Source: Fibrivirga algicola (GTDB lineage Bacteria > Bacteroidota > Bacteroidia > Cytophagales > Spirosomataceae). Taken from it: DNA of 64,000 nucleotides. The notes below the pieces were generated by a model. It did no database searches and was not told the DNA's origin. It saw only the letters and a program-made list of their open reading frames with translations. A program made the translations under genes and the position numbers. This document shows positions 50,871-59,732 of this stretch, piece by piece. The stretch's first letter is position 1. Each line of letters begins with the position of its first letter. The stretch lies in the NCBI RefSeq assembly GCF_011742925.1, contig NZ_WAEL01000007.1, forward strand, positions 186,001 to 250,000, written 5' to 3'.

Positions 50871-52043
50871 TTACTTCAGCAGCGCCGACACCGCTTCGTC
50901 GCCCATGGCGGCGTGAGCGGGGCGGGGGTGACCGGCGGTGAATACCTGCAACGCGGAGGCGTCGAGCACGGTGTTACGGCTTTCGTCGGGTATACCTTCT
51001 TTCAGCACGCGGCTCAGGTCGAGGCCCAGGTGGGTAGCCAGAAACTGGTAGGCCGCCACCCGCTTGCTCAGGCCGTAATCATGTCCTTCGTCGGGCAGAT
51101 GCACATTGGCAACCCGATTTTCTGCGCCGTACAAGCGGTACACGTGTTGCAAAAACGGATACTCGACAACGGGCGTATTTTTGGTCCAGTCTTTCCCATC
51201 AGAGATCAGCAGGAGGGGCCGGGGGGCGATCAGTGCGGTGAGTTCGGCGTTAGACGTTTCGTGGGTGGGTCGTTTGTGAACGGGCATTCCGCTCTCGCAG
51301 GTGCAGCCGCCAAAAAAGTGAGCCGACACCATCACCACCGGCACGGCCACCGCCACGCGCCGATCAAGCGCCGCCAGCATAAAGGCCTGCGTGCCGCCCC
51401 CCGATTCGCCCGTCACCCCAATTCGGCTGGGGTCAACATCGGGCAGGTTCACCAGAAAATCGAGCGCCCGAATGCCGTTCAGGGCCTGTAGCTTCAGGGC
51501 TTTGGGCAGCTTGTGTTCCGATTGTTTACTGTCGCCGTAGCCAACCATGTCGTAGGCGAATACCACCGCGCCCATACGGGCCAGCGTGGCGCAACGCTGC
51601 TGGGCAGATTCCTGAAAGCGGGCATCGAGCAGTTTGGCGTGGCCATGCTGGCTGAGGATGGCCGGGCGTTTGCCGGATAGGCCAACGGGCCGATACAGGT
51701 TACCGGTAACGAAATAGCCCGGTACGCTCTCGAATGCTACGTTTTCAACGGTATAGCCATCCAACTGGCGCAGGCTGTGGCGTACTGGTTTCAGCGGGGC
51801 AAAGTCCGGCCTGGCGGGGAGTTCCATGCCGTCGGTAAGGCCGGAGCGAAGGAGTTTGGCCCGCTTCTCCCAGGCTGCGCGGGTCAGGTACGTCTGCGCT
51901 GTTTCGGCCAGGCGTCTGGCACCTTCTTCTTCCGAATAGTAGGCTCCTTGCCGCAGGTCGGGGCGGGCAGGATTGGGCTGGGAAAAACCGGCCAGCGAAG
52001 CAAACAGGCCGCTGACGAAAAGCGATAAACTGACTCGTACCAT
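50871..52043 (-). CDS. Secreted alpha/beta-hydrolase (acetylxylan-esterase-like)
   Basis: The start is set at the ATG at 52043, which opens the signal peptide (MVRVSLSLFVSGLFASLAGFSQ); a TTG further upstream is less likely. The about 390-residue protein has the hydrolase fold with ILSQHGHAKLL, VVFAYDMVGYGDS, nucleophile elbow GVTGESGGGTQAF, and a late His in PDEGHDYGLSKR. The VSAHFFGGCTCESGMP segment is typical of Bacteroidota hydrolases placed in acetylxylan-esterase-like or Abhydrolase_7 families. It lies downstream of lacI on the same strand and fits the plant-polysaccharide context. Confidence 0.85.
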   Translation of the reverse strand: MVRVSLSLFVSGLFASLAGFSQPNPARPDLRQGAYYSEEEGARRLAETAQTYLTRAAWEKRAKLLRSGLTDGMELPARPDFAPLKPVRHSLRQLDGYTVENVAFESVPGYFVTGNLYRPVGLSGKRPAILSQHGHAKLLDARFQESAQQRCATLARMGAVVFAYDMVGYGDSKQSEHKLPKALKLQALNGIRALDFLVNLPDVDPSRIGVTGESGGGTQAFMLAALDRRVAVAVPVVMVSAHFFGGCTCESGMPVHKRPTHETSNAELTALIAPRPLLLISDGKDWTKNTPVVEYPFLQHVYRLYGAENRVANVHLPDEGHDYGLSKRVAAYQFLATHLGLDLSRVLKEGIPDESRNTVLDASALQVFTAGHPRPAHAAMGDEAVSALLK

Positions 52044-52048
52044 GCCCG

Positions 52049-52056
52049 CAAAAGCA
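52049..52056 (-). promoter_or_regulatory. -7-like box touching the hydrolase start codon
   Basis: On the minus strand TGCTTTTG (one mismatch to TAnnTTTG) ends 5 nt before the ATG at 52043. The arrangement resembles the near-leaderless starts of the DbpA-like, DinB and GT9 genes. Confidence 0.4.
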
Positions 52057-52063
52057 GCCAACT

Positions 52064-52121
52064 GGCCCTGTTCTACCGATGGGTACCGACGTAAACGGAT
52101 AGCTATCAGTAGAACAGGGCC
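52064..52121 (-). terminator. Inverted repeat between lacI and hydrolase genes
   Basis: Perfect 13-nt arms (52064-52076 and 52109-52121; GGCCCTGTTCTAC and its complement) enclose 32 nt, of which the outer bases add a few more pairs. It lies 3 nt after the lacI stop on the minus strand. There is no T-run, so it may be a weak terminator, an RNA-stabilising hairpin or a binding site. Confidence 0.55.
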
Positions 52122-52124
52122 CGG

Positions 52125-53183
52125 CTATGCGACTGTCGAGGCTGCCTGAGTCGTAGGCGCCTTCCGCATCGATGATTCGCGGACGATCAGTTCAGTAGGC
52201 ATTACTTTGGTTTCAGGTACGTAGGGAGCCAAATCGGTGGCTTCCAGTTGTTTCAGCAGCAGCCGAACCGTTTCCATACCCATCGATTGAATGGGTTGGC
52301 TGACGCTCGTCAGTGATGGAGAGACAAACATGGATATTGGCTCATTATTAAAGCTGACAATCGCTATGTCTTCGGGAATCCGAACGCCTTTCTGTTTCAG
52401 CGCATACATGGCCGGGTACGCTATCCGGTCGCTTACCGTAAGTAGGCCATCGGGGGGCTGGGGCAGGTTCATCATGGTCAATGTCTGCATCAGCGTATCT
52501 TCCTGCGTGTAGTCGCAATGGAAAATATACTGTTCGCTCATGGGCAGTCCGTGTTTAGCTAAGGCCGCCCGATAACCATCAATCCGTTGGTTGCTAAGCA
52601 GCAACTGAGGCGGCCCCGCCAGAAAGGCAATCCGTTTACAGCCATTCTCAACCAGGTGTTCGGTGGCTTTAAAGGCCGCGTCGAAGTTGTCGACGATGAC
52701 TTTGGAGGCCCTGATGCTGTCGGCATAGCGGTCGAAGAGCACAAGCGGGATGTTTTTGCGCACCAGCCGCTCTACGTGCTCACAGTTATTGGTATCGAGC
52801 GACAACGAAATGATGAATCCTTCCACCTGGCTTCGGAGCAGGTTTTCCATCTGGGTTTTCTCGCGCAGATACGATTCGTTCGACTGACAAACCAACACAC
52901 TGTACCCTGCCTGCATGGCGGCTTCCTCAATGCTGTTGAGCATGGCCGAGAAAAAATAATAGCTCATGTTTGGCACAATCACCCCAATGGTCCGAGTCTG
53001 GCTTTTGAGCAGGTTTTTCGCCAATTGGTTGGGCTGGTAGTCCAGTTCCTCGGCCAGCCGCATCACGGCCATCCGAGTGTCGGCATGAATCTCCGGCATA
53101 CCACGCAACGCCCGCGAAACGGTTGAGATAGAGATATTCAGGGCTCTGGCAATGTCTTTAATGGTTACCGGTGCACTTCTCAT
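52125..53183 (-). CDS. LacI-family transcriptional regulator
   Basis: The 352-residue protein has a LacI helix-turn-helix at residues 6-26 (VTIKDIARALNISISTVSRALRG), the hinge helix (YQPNQLAKNLLKSQTRTIGVIVPN) and a periplasmic-binding-protein-like effector domain (about 63-335; SFIISLSLD, FDRYADSIRASKVIVDNFDAAFKATEHL). It should repress carbohydrate genes until a sugar ligand binds. It is divergent from the GH88/105 gene; the 394-bp gap holds two LacI-type operator-like sites 150 bp from its own ATG, so it likely controls both itself and the hydrolase genes. Confidence 0.94.
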   Translation of the reverse strand: MRSAPVTIKDIARALNISISTVSRALRGMPEIHADTRMAVMRLAEELDYQPNQLAKNLLKSQTRTIGVIVPNMSYYFFSAMLNSIEEAAMQAGYSVLVCQSNESYLREKTQMENLLRSQVEGFIISLSLDTNNCEHVERLVRKNIPLVLFDRYADSIRASKVIVDNFDAAFKATEHLVENGCKRIAFLAGPPQLLLSNQRIDGYRAALAKHGLPMSEQYIFHCDYTQEDTLMQTLTMMNLPQPPDGLLTVSDRIAYPAMYALKQKGVRIPEDIAIVSFNNEPISMFVSPSLTSVSQPIQSMGMETVRLLLKQLEATDLAPYVPETKVMPTELIVRESSMRKAPTTQAASTVA

Positions 53184-53577
53184 GGGTACATCTTAAAAGG
53201 GTTGATAGGCAAAGTTGAACTATTCCAAGCGAACGCCGGGGAAAGCGCTAGCGCGAAGCTGGTTGGACGCCGACGGGTGTGCAAGCTAACCTGAACGACA
53301 ATAAGTCAATTTGTTCGGGAAATAACTTTAAATGCAAACGATTGCGGAAACGTTTGCGGTAAGAAAACAGGCATTTGGGTTGAATGCGAGTTGGTTTTCT
53401 TGTTTAGTTAATGGAAATTCATCAATATGTTTAATTCTGGTGGCGGTAGAATAAGGAGATGTAAGCCTCTACTACATTACATGAATTGGCTAACTGTTTA
53501 ACTTTTCCGGGAATGCATCCCCGCTCACGGAACGGCTCAATAGGTCATTTTACTAATTCTGGCTGGGCGCTTTCCAC
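53184..53577. other. Divergent intergenic region between lacI and GH88/105 genes
   Basis: This 394-bp gap has no credible ORF. It holds two operator-like dyads (53334-53357), a weak minus-strand -7 box for lacI (CAACTTTG on the minus strand, 53210-53217), and otherwise AT-rich sequence. It is the shared control region for the two divergent genes. Confidence 0.6.
53334..53357. promoter_or_regulatory. Two adjacent LacI-type operator-like sites
   Basis: GCAAACGATTGC (53334-53345) and GGAAACGTTTGC (53346-53357) are near-palindromes centred on CG, each matching the GCAAACGTTTGC pattern typical of LacI-family operators, except for two positions in the first and one in the second. They abut with no gap between them. 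They are located between the divergent lacI and GH88/105 genes, the expected place for autoregulation. Confidence 0.7.
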
Positions 53578-53619
53578 TTGCTCAACTGTCGATTTTGTCT
53601 CACTTGCCTTTGTACACTA

Positions 53620-54810
53620 ATGATTCGATCGCTCTCCCTATTTGCTCTGTTATTACTGGCCCGCCTGTCTTCGGCCCAGTCAACGATTAACGTAAAAGAT
53701 GCCTTTGCACTGGCGGCCAAACAGTATGAAGGCATGCTGGCCTCGCACCCTGACACCACTAAGTTCCCCCAGTCGACCAACCCCGACGGGAGCCCCCGCG
53801 ACATGAAGTCGAGCTGGTGGTGCAGCGGCTTTTTTGGGGGTTCGCTCTGGTATCTGTTCGAACAGACGGGCGATCCGAAGTGGAAGGAGGCGGCGCATAA
53901 ATGGACCATGGCCGTTGCTAAAGAACAGAACAACACCGGCACCCACGACCTGGGCTTCATGCTTTACTGCCCATTCGGCAATGGCTATCGCCTCACCAAA
54001 AATCCGGTATACCGCGAGGTGATGCTGAAAGGCGCCAAGTCGCTGGCTACACGGTTCCGGCCCGATTACGGCGTTATCAAATCGTGGAACAGCTTCAAGG
54101 ATCGGTCGGGACAGGTGTATGATTACCCGGTCATTGTCGATAACATGATGAACCTGGAATTCCTCTTCTGGGCCGCCAAAAACTCGGGTGATAAACAGTT
54201 GGCAACCGTTGCGGTGACGCACGCCGACCAGACTCTGAAAAACCATTTCCGGCCCGACGCCAGCAGTTACCATGTAGTATTGTATGGTGACGGCGGAAAA
54301 GTGCTGGCCCGACGTACCCATCAGGGCTACGCCGATGAGTCGGCCTGGGCGCGGGGACAGGCGTGGGCGCTGTATGGCTACACAACCATGTACCGTGAAA
54401 CGAAAGACAAAAAGTATTTGACGCAGGCGCAGCGGATCGCTGACTTTATGCTGAATCACCCCAACCTGCCCGCCGACAAGATTCCGTACTGGGACTTTAA
54501 CGCGCCAACCATTCCGAATGAAGAGCGTGATGCTTCAGCGGGAGCCATTACGGCGTCGGCTTTGCTCGAACTGAGTACGTACGGTGGTCCCCAAACAAAG
54601 ACCTACTACCAGTCGGCGGTGAAGATGCTCGAAAGTCTGTCGAGCCCAACATACCTGGCCAAGCCGGGCGAAAACAACCATTTTATTCTCAAGCACAGCG
54701 TAGGGCACAAGCCCGGCAAGAGCGAAATTGATGTGCCGCTGGTGTATGCCGATTATTACTTTCTTGAGGCTTTACTGCGGTACGATGCCCTGCGCAAAAA
54801 GCAAGGGTAG
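53620..54810 (+). CDS. Family 88/105 unsaturated uronyl hydrolase
   Basis: The start is set at the ATG at 53620, which opens the signal peptide (MIRSLSLFALLLLARLSSAQ). The about 396-residue protein is an (alpha/alpha)6-barrel of the GH88/GH105 type: WWCSGFFGGSLWYLFEQTGD, THDLGFMLYCPFGNGYRL with one catalytic-type Asp, YDYPVIVDNMMNLEFLFWAA with the second, and QGYADESAWARGQAWALYGYT. The sequence is closer to GH88 unsaturated glucuronyl hydrolases than to GH105. Such enzymes hydrate the 4,5-unsaturated uronic acid left at chain ends by polysaccharide lyases. Export suggests a periplasmic site of action. Confidence 0.92.
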   Translation: MIRSLSLFALLLLARLSSAQSTINVKDAFALAAKQYEGMLASHPDTTKFPQSTNPDGSPRDMKSSWWCSGFFGGSLWYLFEQTGDPKWKEAAHKWTMAVAKEQNNTGTHDLGFMLYCPFGNGYRLTKNPVYREVMLKGAKSLATRFRPDYGVIKSWNSFKDRSGQVYDYPVIVDNMMNLEFLFWAAKNSGDKQLATVAVTHADQTLKNHFRPDASSYHVVLYGDGGKVLARRTHQGYADESAWARGQAWALYGYTTMYRETKDKKYLTQAQRIADFMLNHPNLPADKIPYWDFNAPTIPNEERDASAGAITASALLELSTYGGPQTKTYYQSAVKMLESLSSPTYLAKPGENNHFILKHSVGHKPGKSEIDVPLVYADYYFLEALLRYDALRKKQG

Positions 54811-54875
54811 CAGCGTTGAGTATATAGGTTAAACGACTGACAGGAAGGTGCTTCATTAACATGCTCTCCTCAGAA

Positions 54876-54921
54876 ATGGCGTCTGGTAAAGCTGACTTGT
54901 TCTGGCTTTGCCGGACGCCAT
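54876..54921 (+). promoter_or_regulatory. Stable hairpin in the HTCS gene leader
   Basis: Two 17-nt arms (54876-54892 and 54905-54921) pair along their entire length with a 12-nt loop; the two differences are U-G wobbles that pair only in + strand RNA. There is no T-run. It lies 122 nt before the preferred HTCS start and may be a leader structure or the 3' end of the preceding transcript. Confidence 0.6.
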
Positions 54922-55043
54922 CGCTGGTAAGATGGCAGTAAGGCGCAGTGGTCATCCCAGCGGTGAGTAACCAACAGTCAGGCTGTTTAGCGTCAAGTGA
55001 TGGTAGGAGAGAGGCTAGTGAACGCGATTTTCAGGCAGGCAAA

Positions 55044-58000
55044 ATGAGTACGATCAAACTGGCATCTGGTCTATGGCTGGTGGTGCTGTACGTCAGGCTG
55101 TTGCAGCCTGCCTTTGGGCAGGCTGACACGCAGCATTTTAGTCATCTGAGTATTGAAGAGGGCCTATCGCAGAGCAGCGTGTATACCATCACGCAGGACA
55201 CCAAAGGGTATATGTGGTTCGGCACGCGCAACGGGCTGAACCGGTACGATTCCCGCCATATCGTAGTCTATCAAACACGTAACGGCGCGGCCAACAGTCT
55301 GGCCTCGAACATCATAAATAGCCTGCTGCTCGACCGACGGGGCCAGTTATGGGTTGGTTCTTCGAAAGGAATAGCGCTCTACCGACCCCGGCAAGACGAT
55401 TTTCTGCCCGTAGTGCCTCGCATTGCTGCCACGGGCCAGTTAGCCGATTCAACCATCAACACCTTACTGGAAGACAGCCGGCAGCGGGTGTGGTTTGGCA
55501 CGCCCCGTGGCCTGTTTCGCCTTCAGAATGGGCCGGCGGCCCGTTGTGAGCGGGTGGCCGATCTGACCCGGAAACACCAGGATCTAAGCCATCAGAACAT
55601 TCGGACACTCTATGAAGCCCGCGATAAAACGGTTTGGGTAGGTACGTCGGCCGGACTGGCTAAACTAGTGCTGACCCGCACGGGCCAGTTTGAGCTGACC
55701 AATTATTTTCTCCAGCCCGCCGACTCCATCTACCACAACACATCGAATGGTGTGAATGCCATTGCTGAGGATAAAAACGGTCGATTATGGGTTGGCACGG
55801 AGCGGAACGGAATTGCCCTCTTCGATCAACAGCAGGGGAGAGTTGTTTCCTGGAATCCGGTGCCTGGGCTCGATCTGAGCACGCAGACCGTCAGAACGAT
55901 AGTGCCCGATGGGCAAGGAAGCTTTTGGGTGGGTACCATGACGGGCCTGCACATTGTGGCGCAGGACGGAAGCCAGTTTAAGACCCTGCAGAATCACCCG
56001 ACCGATCCTAGTTCGCTAAGCGACAATTCAGTTCGATCGCTCTTCCGCGATCGAGACGGATCGTTCTGGGTAGGTACGTACTTTGGCGGCGTGGGCATGT
56101 ACAGCCCGCTTGCCCGGCAGTTTGGTTCCTACCGGCCCGTCGACAGGCAGGGAGGTATGCCTTTCAAGATTTCGGGACCGATGCTACCCGCCAGCACACC
56201 GAACCAGCGTTGGTTGGGTACGGAAGATAAAGGCCTCTTTCTGCTCAATGCGAACCGAACCATTGCCCGGCACTATAGTCACGACCCCAAAGACAGCCGG
56301 TCGCTGACCAACGATAAAATCAAGTGCTTGCTGGACGATGGCCCCAATGGCCTGTGGGTAGGTACGTTGAAGGGATTGAATTACCTGGACCTGCGCCGCC
56401 AGACGGTAACCCGCTACCTGCACGAGCCCAACAATCCCCGTTCACTTCCCGATGACCATATTTACGACCTGAAACGCGACGCCCAGGGAACAGTGTGGGT
56501 AGCTACCTATTTTGGCGGTCTGTGCCAGTTCGACCAGAAGACGAAGACGTTCATTCCGCTGGTAAACGACCCTGATCGGCAAACGTCGATCAGTAGCAAC
56601 AACACAACCAACCTGTATATCGATAGCAGGCAGGCGCTCTGGGTAAGCACGATTCATGGACTTAACCGGAAAGTAACGGGGCAAAACGCGTTTGTTCGGT
56701 ACCTCCATCGCAACGGCGACAGCACGTCGATCAGTAGCAACCATGTGATCTGTGTGCTCGAAGACAGACAGCATCGATTCTGGGTAGGTACGCGCGACGG
56801 GGGGCTGAATCTGCTACTACCTGACCAGCGGTCATTCCGGCATTTCACTACGGCCGACGGATTGCCAAGCAATACCATTTTCGGTATTCAGGAGGACAAC
56901 CGGGGGCGTCTGTGGCTCAGTACCGACAAAGGTATGGTGCAGTTTGACCCCAGCAACTCGGGTGTAATTGCCTATGACCGGCACGATGGGCTGATCTGTA
57001 AAGAGTTTACGCCCAATTCTACCTTTCAGGACGATCAGGGAAACTTATATTTTGGGGGATACAATGGCATTGTCATGTTTCACCCGGACAGCATCCGGCG
57101 TAATACCAGAGCGCCGCGTTTGGCGTTTACGCAGTTGCGGCTGTTTAACCAGCCGGGAACAGTGCTGAGTGACGACCTCGACGTTGAGTCGGCCGAGGGG
57201 TTGACCTTTACGCATCAGCAAAATGTGTTCTCACTGGGCTTTGCCGCATTCAACTACATCAATTCCCCCAAAAACCGCTATGCCTATCAGTTAGTGGGGT
57301 TCGATGCCGGCTGGAACTACGTCAGCGAACCGCTGGCCACCTACATGAATTTACCTCCGGGCGATTATGTGCTGCGTGTAAAGGGAACCAACAACGATGA
57401 TGTTTGGAACCAGAAACCGCTTGAGCTAAAGATCACGGTGCTGCCGCCACCCTGGAAAACGCCTTGGGCGTATGGCGTATATGTCCTCGCTTTCTTGGGT
57501 TTGCTCCGGCTCTGGTCGGGCATCAACCAGAGCCGCCTTCAACTGGCCCACGATCTGCAGGTAGAGCAGGACGAAAAGTCGCGCCAGCAGGAATTGCATC
57601 AGATCAAGCTTAATTTCTTTACGGAGATCGCTCATGAAATCCGTACGCCACTAACGCTGGTGATGGCGCCAATTGAAGTGCTCGCCGTTCAGTATGCTGG
57701 TGACGGCACCGTGCAGAAACAGCTTGCTATCATGCGGAACAGCACCGATCGGCTGCTTCGCCTGTTGAACCAACTGCTGGATTTCAGGAAGCACGAAACA
57801 GGCAACATCAAGCTACAACGGCAAACAGTTGATCTGGTCTCGTTTCTGCAAACCATTACCGACTCCTTCGCTGAACACGCCCGTTCACAGCGCATCGCCC
57901 TGATCACTGAATCCGAAGTACGTGCGCTCCCGGCCTGGATCGACAGTGAAGAACTGGAAAAGGTCGTGTCGAATCTGTTACTGAACGCGTTCAAATTCAC

Positions 58001-59210
58001 TCCGGCCGATGGCACCGTAACGGTACGTCTCCAACAGGATTTTAGTACAGCTACGGGGGCAGATACGGCCGTGATTCTAATCGAGGACACCGGACGAGGT
58101 ATCGCTGCCGACGATCTGGCGCACATTTTCAATCAGTTTTATCAGGTCAACCAGCCGAAAACGCGCGACTCCGGATTTGGCCTCGGGCTGGCCCTGAGTA
58201 AGCACATCGTGGAGCAACACGGCGGGCAGATCACGGTAGAGAGCCGGAAAGCCGCCGCCCGGGAGCCTGGCTTTACCCGGTTCACGCTGTCGCTGCCTGT
58301 CGCCAGTTTTGACGTACTGCCCATACCGGCGCCAATGGTGTCCGACAGAACCGCTGAGCCAATAGACCTGCTTTCTAAGCCTGTTCCGGTAGCCAGCCAG
58401 GATGGTACCGGTAGCGAAATTACCAGCTCGCCCAGACCGATTGTGTTATTGGTTGAAGATCAGGATGATATTCGTACGTATATCCGTTATCTGTTCGCCG
58501 ATAAATATCAGGTGATTGAAGCCGAAGACGGGGCTGCTGGTTGGGAAAAAGCCGCTCAGCTGTTGCCCGACATTGTCATTGCCGACGTAGCCATGCCCAT
58601 CATGGATGGTTTTGCCCTGACCCACCGCCTAAAATCGGACCCGAGAACGAGCCACATACCGGTCATTATATTAACGGCCAAGGATACAGTCGACAATCAG
58701 CTCACCGGGCTGGAAACGGGCGCTGACGACTACCTGACCAAGCCGTTTCACCCGATTTTGCTTCAGGCCCGTGTAACTAACCTGCTGAGCCTGCGCGATC
58801 AGTTGAAGACCAAGTACAATCGACAGGTAACGCTACAACCACAGGCGCAGGAACTGGACCACCCGGACGCTAAATTCCTGAATCAGCTGATGATCGCGCT
58901 GGATAAGCACCTGCACGAGCCGGAGTTCAACGTGACCAGCCTGGTCAGTGAAATCGGCATGAGTCGGCCTGTGTTGTTTCGCAAAGTGAAAATGCTGACG
59001 GGCCTCTCGGTAATCGATCTGCTACGCACCACCCGTCTCAAGAAGGCTGAACTGCTGCTGAAACAGCGTAAAGTAAGCGTATCGGAAGTGGCCTTTGCCG
59101 TGGGCTTCAGCGATCCAAAATACTTCAGCCGGGCTTTTCGAAGCCAGTTTGGTATGTCGCCAACTGACTACTGCGCACAGCCCGCCGAGCCTGTGCTGAC
59201 GAATCCCTGA
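55044..59210 (+). CDS. Hybrid two-component regulator (HTCS): propeller sensor, kinase, receiver, AraC output
   Basis: The start is taken at the ATG at 55044, which opens a signal peptide (ending AFGQA); an upstream in-frame GTG at 54948 would bury it. The 1388-residue protein has periplasmic propeller repeats (about 30-690; DTKGYMWFGTRNGLNRYD and many WVGT repeats), a Y_Y_Y domain (about 735-800), a membrane helix near 810, a HisKA domain with His864 in FFTEIAHEIRTPL, an HATPase domain (NLLLNAFKF, GFGLGLALSKHIV), a receiver with Asp1181 and a C-terminal AraC DNA-binding domain. HTCS proteins sense oligosaccharides in the periplasm and activate neighbouring polysaccharide-utilisation genes. 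Confidence 0.96.
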   Translation: MSTIKLASGLWLVVLYVRLLQPAFGQADTQHFSHLSIEEGLSQSSVYTITQDTKGYMWFGTRNGLNRYDSRHIVVYQTRNGAANSLASNIINSLLLDRRGQLWVGSSKGIALYRPRQDDFLPVVPRIAATGQLADSTINTLLEDSRQRVWFGTPRGLFRLQNGPAARCERVADLTRKHQDLSHQNIRTLYEARDKTVWVGTSAGLAKLVLTRTGQFELTNYFLQPADSIYHNTSNGVNAIAEDKNGRLWVGTERNGIALFDQQQGRVVSWNPVPGLDLSTQTVRTIVPDGQGSFWVGTMTGLHIVAQDGSQFKTLQNHPTDPSSLSDNSVRSLFRDRDGSFWVGTYFGGVGMYSPLARQFGSYRPVDRQGGMPFKISGPMLPASTPNQRWLGTEDKGLFLLNANRTIARHYSHDPKDSRSLTNDKIKCLLDDGPNGLWVGTLKGLNYLDLRRQTVTRYLHEPNNPRSLPDDHIYDLKRDAQGTVWVATYFGGLCQFDQKTKTFIPLVNDPDRQTSISSNNTTNLYIDSRQALWVSTIHGLNRKVTGQNAFVRYLHRNGDSTSISSNHVICVLEDRQHRFWVGTRDGGLNLLLPDQRSFRHFTTADGLPSNTIFGIQEDNRGRLWLSTDKGMVQFDPSNSGVIAYDRHDGLICKEFTPNSTFQDDQGNLYFGGYNGIVMFHPDSIRRNTRAPRLAFTQLRLFNQPGTVLSDDLDVESAEGLTFTHQQNVFSLGFAAFNYINSPKNRYAYQLVGFDAGWNYVSEPLATYMNLPPGDYVLRVKGTNNDDVWNQKPLELKITVLPPPWKTPWAYGVYVLAFLGLLRLWSGINQSRLQLAHDLQVEQDEKSRQQELHQIKLNFFTEIAHEIRTPLTLVMAPIEVLAVQYAGDGTVQKQLAIMRNSTDRLLRLLNQLLDFRKHETGNIKLQRQTVDLVSFLQTITDSFAEHARSQRIALITESEVRALPAWIDSEELEKVVSNLLLNAFKFTPADGTVTVRLQQDFSTATGADTAVILIEDTGRGIAADDLAHIFNQFYQVNQPKTRDSGFGLGLALSKHIVEQHGGQITVESRKAAAREPGFTRFTLSLPVASFDVLPIPAPMVSDRTAEPIDLLSKPVPVASQDGTGSEITSSPRPIVLLVEDQDDIRTYIRYLFADKYQVIEAEDGAAGWEKAAQLLPDIVIADVAMPIMDGFALTHRLKSDPRTSHIPVIILTAKDTVDNQLTGLETGADDYLTKPFHPILLQARVTNLLSLRDQLKTKYNRQVTLQPQAQELDHPDAKFLNQLMIALDKHLHEPEFNVTSLVSEIGMSRPVLFRKVKMLTGLSVIDLLRTTRLKKAELLLKQRKVSVSEVAFAVGFSDPKYFSRAFRSQFGMSPTDYCAQPAEPVLTNP

Positions 59211-59732
59211 TCAACCAGCTTGGATAAGGCTGATACTGGTCGGAATGAGTACAGGCTCAAAGCATAATGGAGAGCATGTACACCAGCAAACTGACGATCA
59301 GCATCAGCGATCCGATCTCGGCGAGGGTTAGCGAATCTTTGTCTTTTCTCACAATTGTGTCCTTCTGACATTTATACTGCAAGTTTAGTACCGGCCAGCT
59401 TCAGGCTGGGTACGTGAACGGTTCATGCAGGTGGACAAACTGTTCAGCAGGGAGACGGAGCGTTCAAAAGGGTGGATTCATCGCTCCAATTGATACTATT
59501 CCATTATTTTATTGTCGTATAGTCATTAATATTGTCTTGGTAGCAAGGCGAAAAACCTGTTCAGATTGACTGGTAACTGCCAATTGCGCCGCGCTCAAAA
59601 GTGCCTGCCTCTACAGTATTAGTAACGCGCCTGGTGGGTTTCGGCCTCGGATCAGTGGCACCGGAGTAGGCATGACGTATCAACTCAACAGTGACTGGTT
59701 GCGCCTGAGCAATCAGCCAGACTACGCCGACA
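59211..59732. other. Intergenic region between HTCS and GH10 genes
   Basis: This 522-bp gap should hold the HTCS-controlled promoter of the GH10-SusC operon. I see no exact TAnnTTTG box on the + strand. The minus strand encodes a 31-residue candidate membrane protein (59257-59352). A short dyad CCAGC-ttcag-GCTGG lies near 59394-59408. Confidence 0.5.
59257..59352 (-). CDS. Candidate 31-residue single-helix membrane protein
   Basis: A GTG-initiated frame encodes a short polar start (MRKDKDSLTLAE) followed by a long hydrophobic run (SLMLIVSLLVYMLSIML) up to the TGA stop. A positively charged start plus one helix is the classic layout of small membrane proteins. A TAAACTTG sequence, one mismatch from the -7 box, lies 27-34 nt upstream on the minus strand. 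A TTG start 30 nt upstream is also possible. It opposes the HTCS gene end-to-end. The call rests only on composition and layout. Confidence 0.4.
   Translation of the reverse strand: MRKDKDSLTLAEIGSLMLIVSLLVYMLSIML

Noticed and set aside
59168-59371. 67-codon minus-strand frame overlapping the HTCS 3' end
   Set aside because: Its composition (many Arg, Phe, Ser) looks like an antisense shadow; the other frame at 59257-59352 has the better membrane-protein character.
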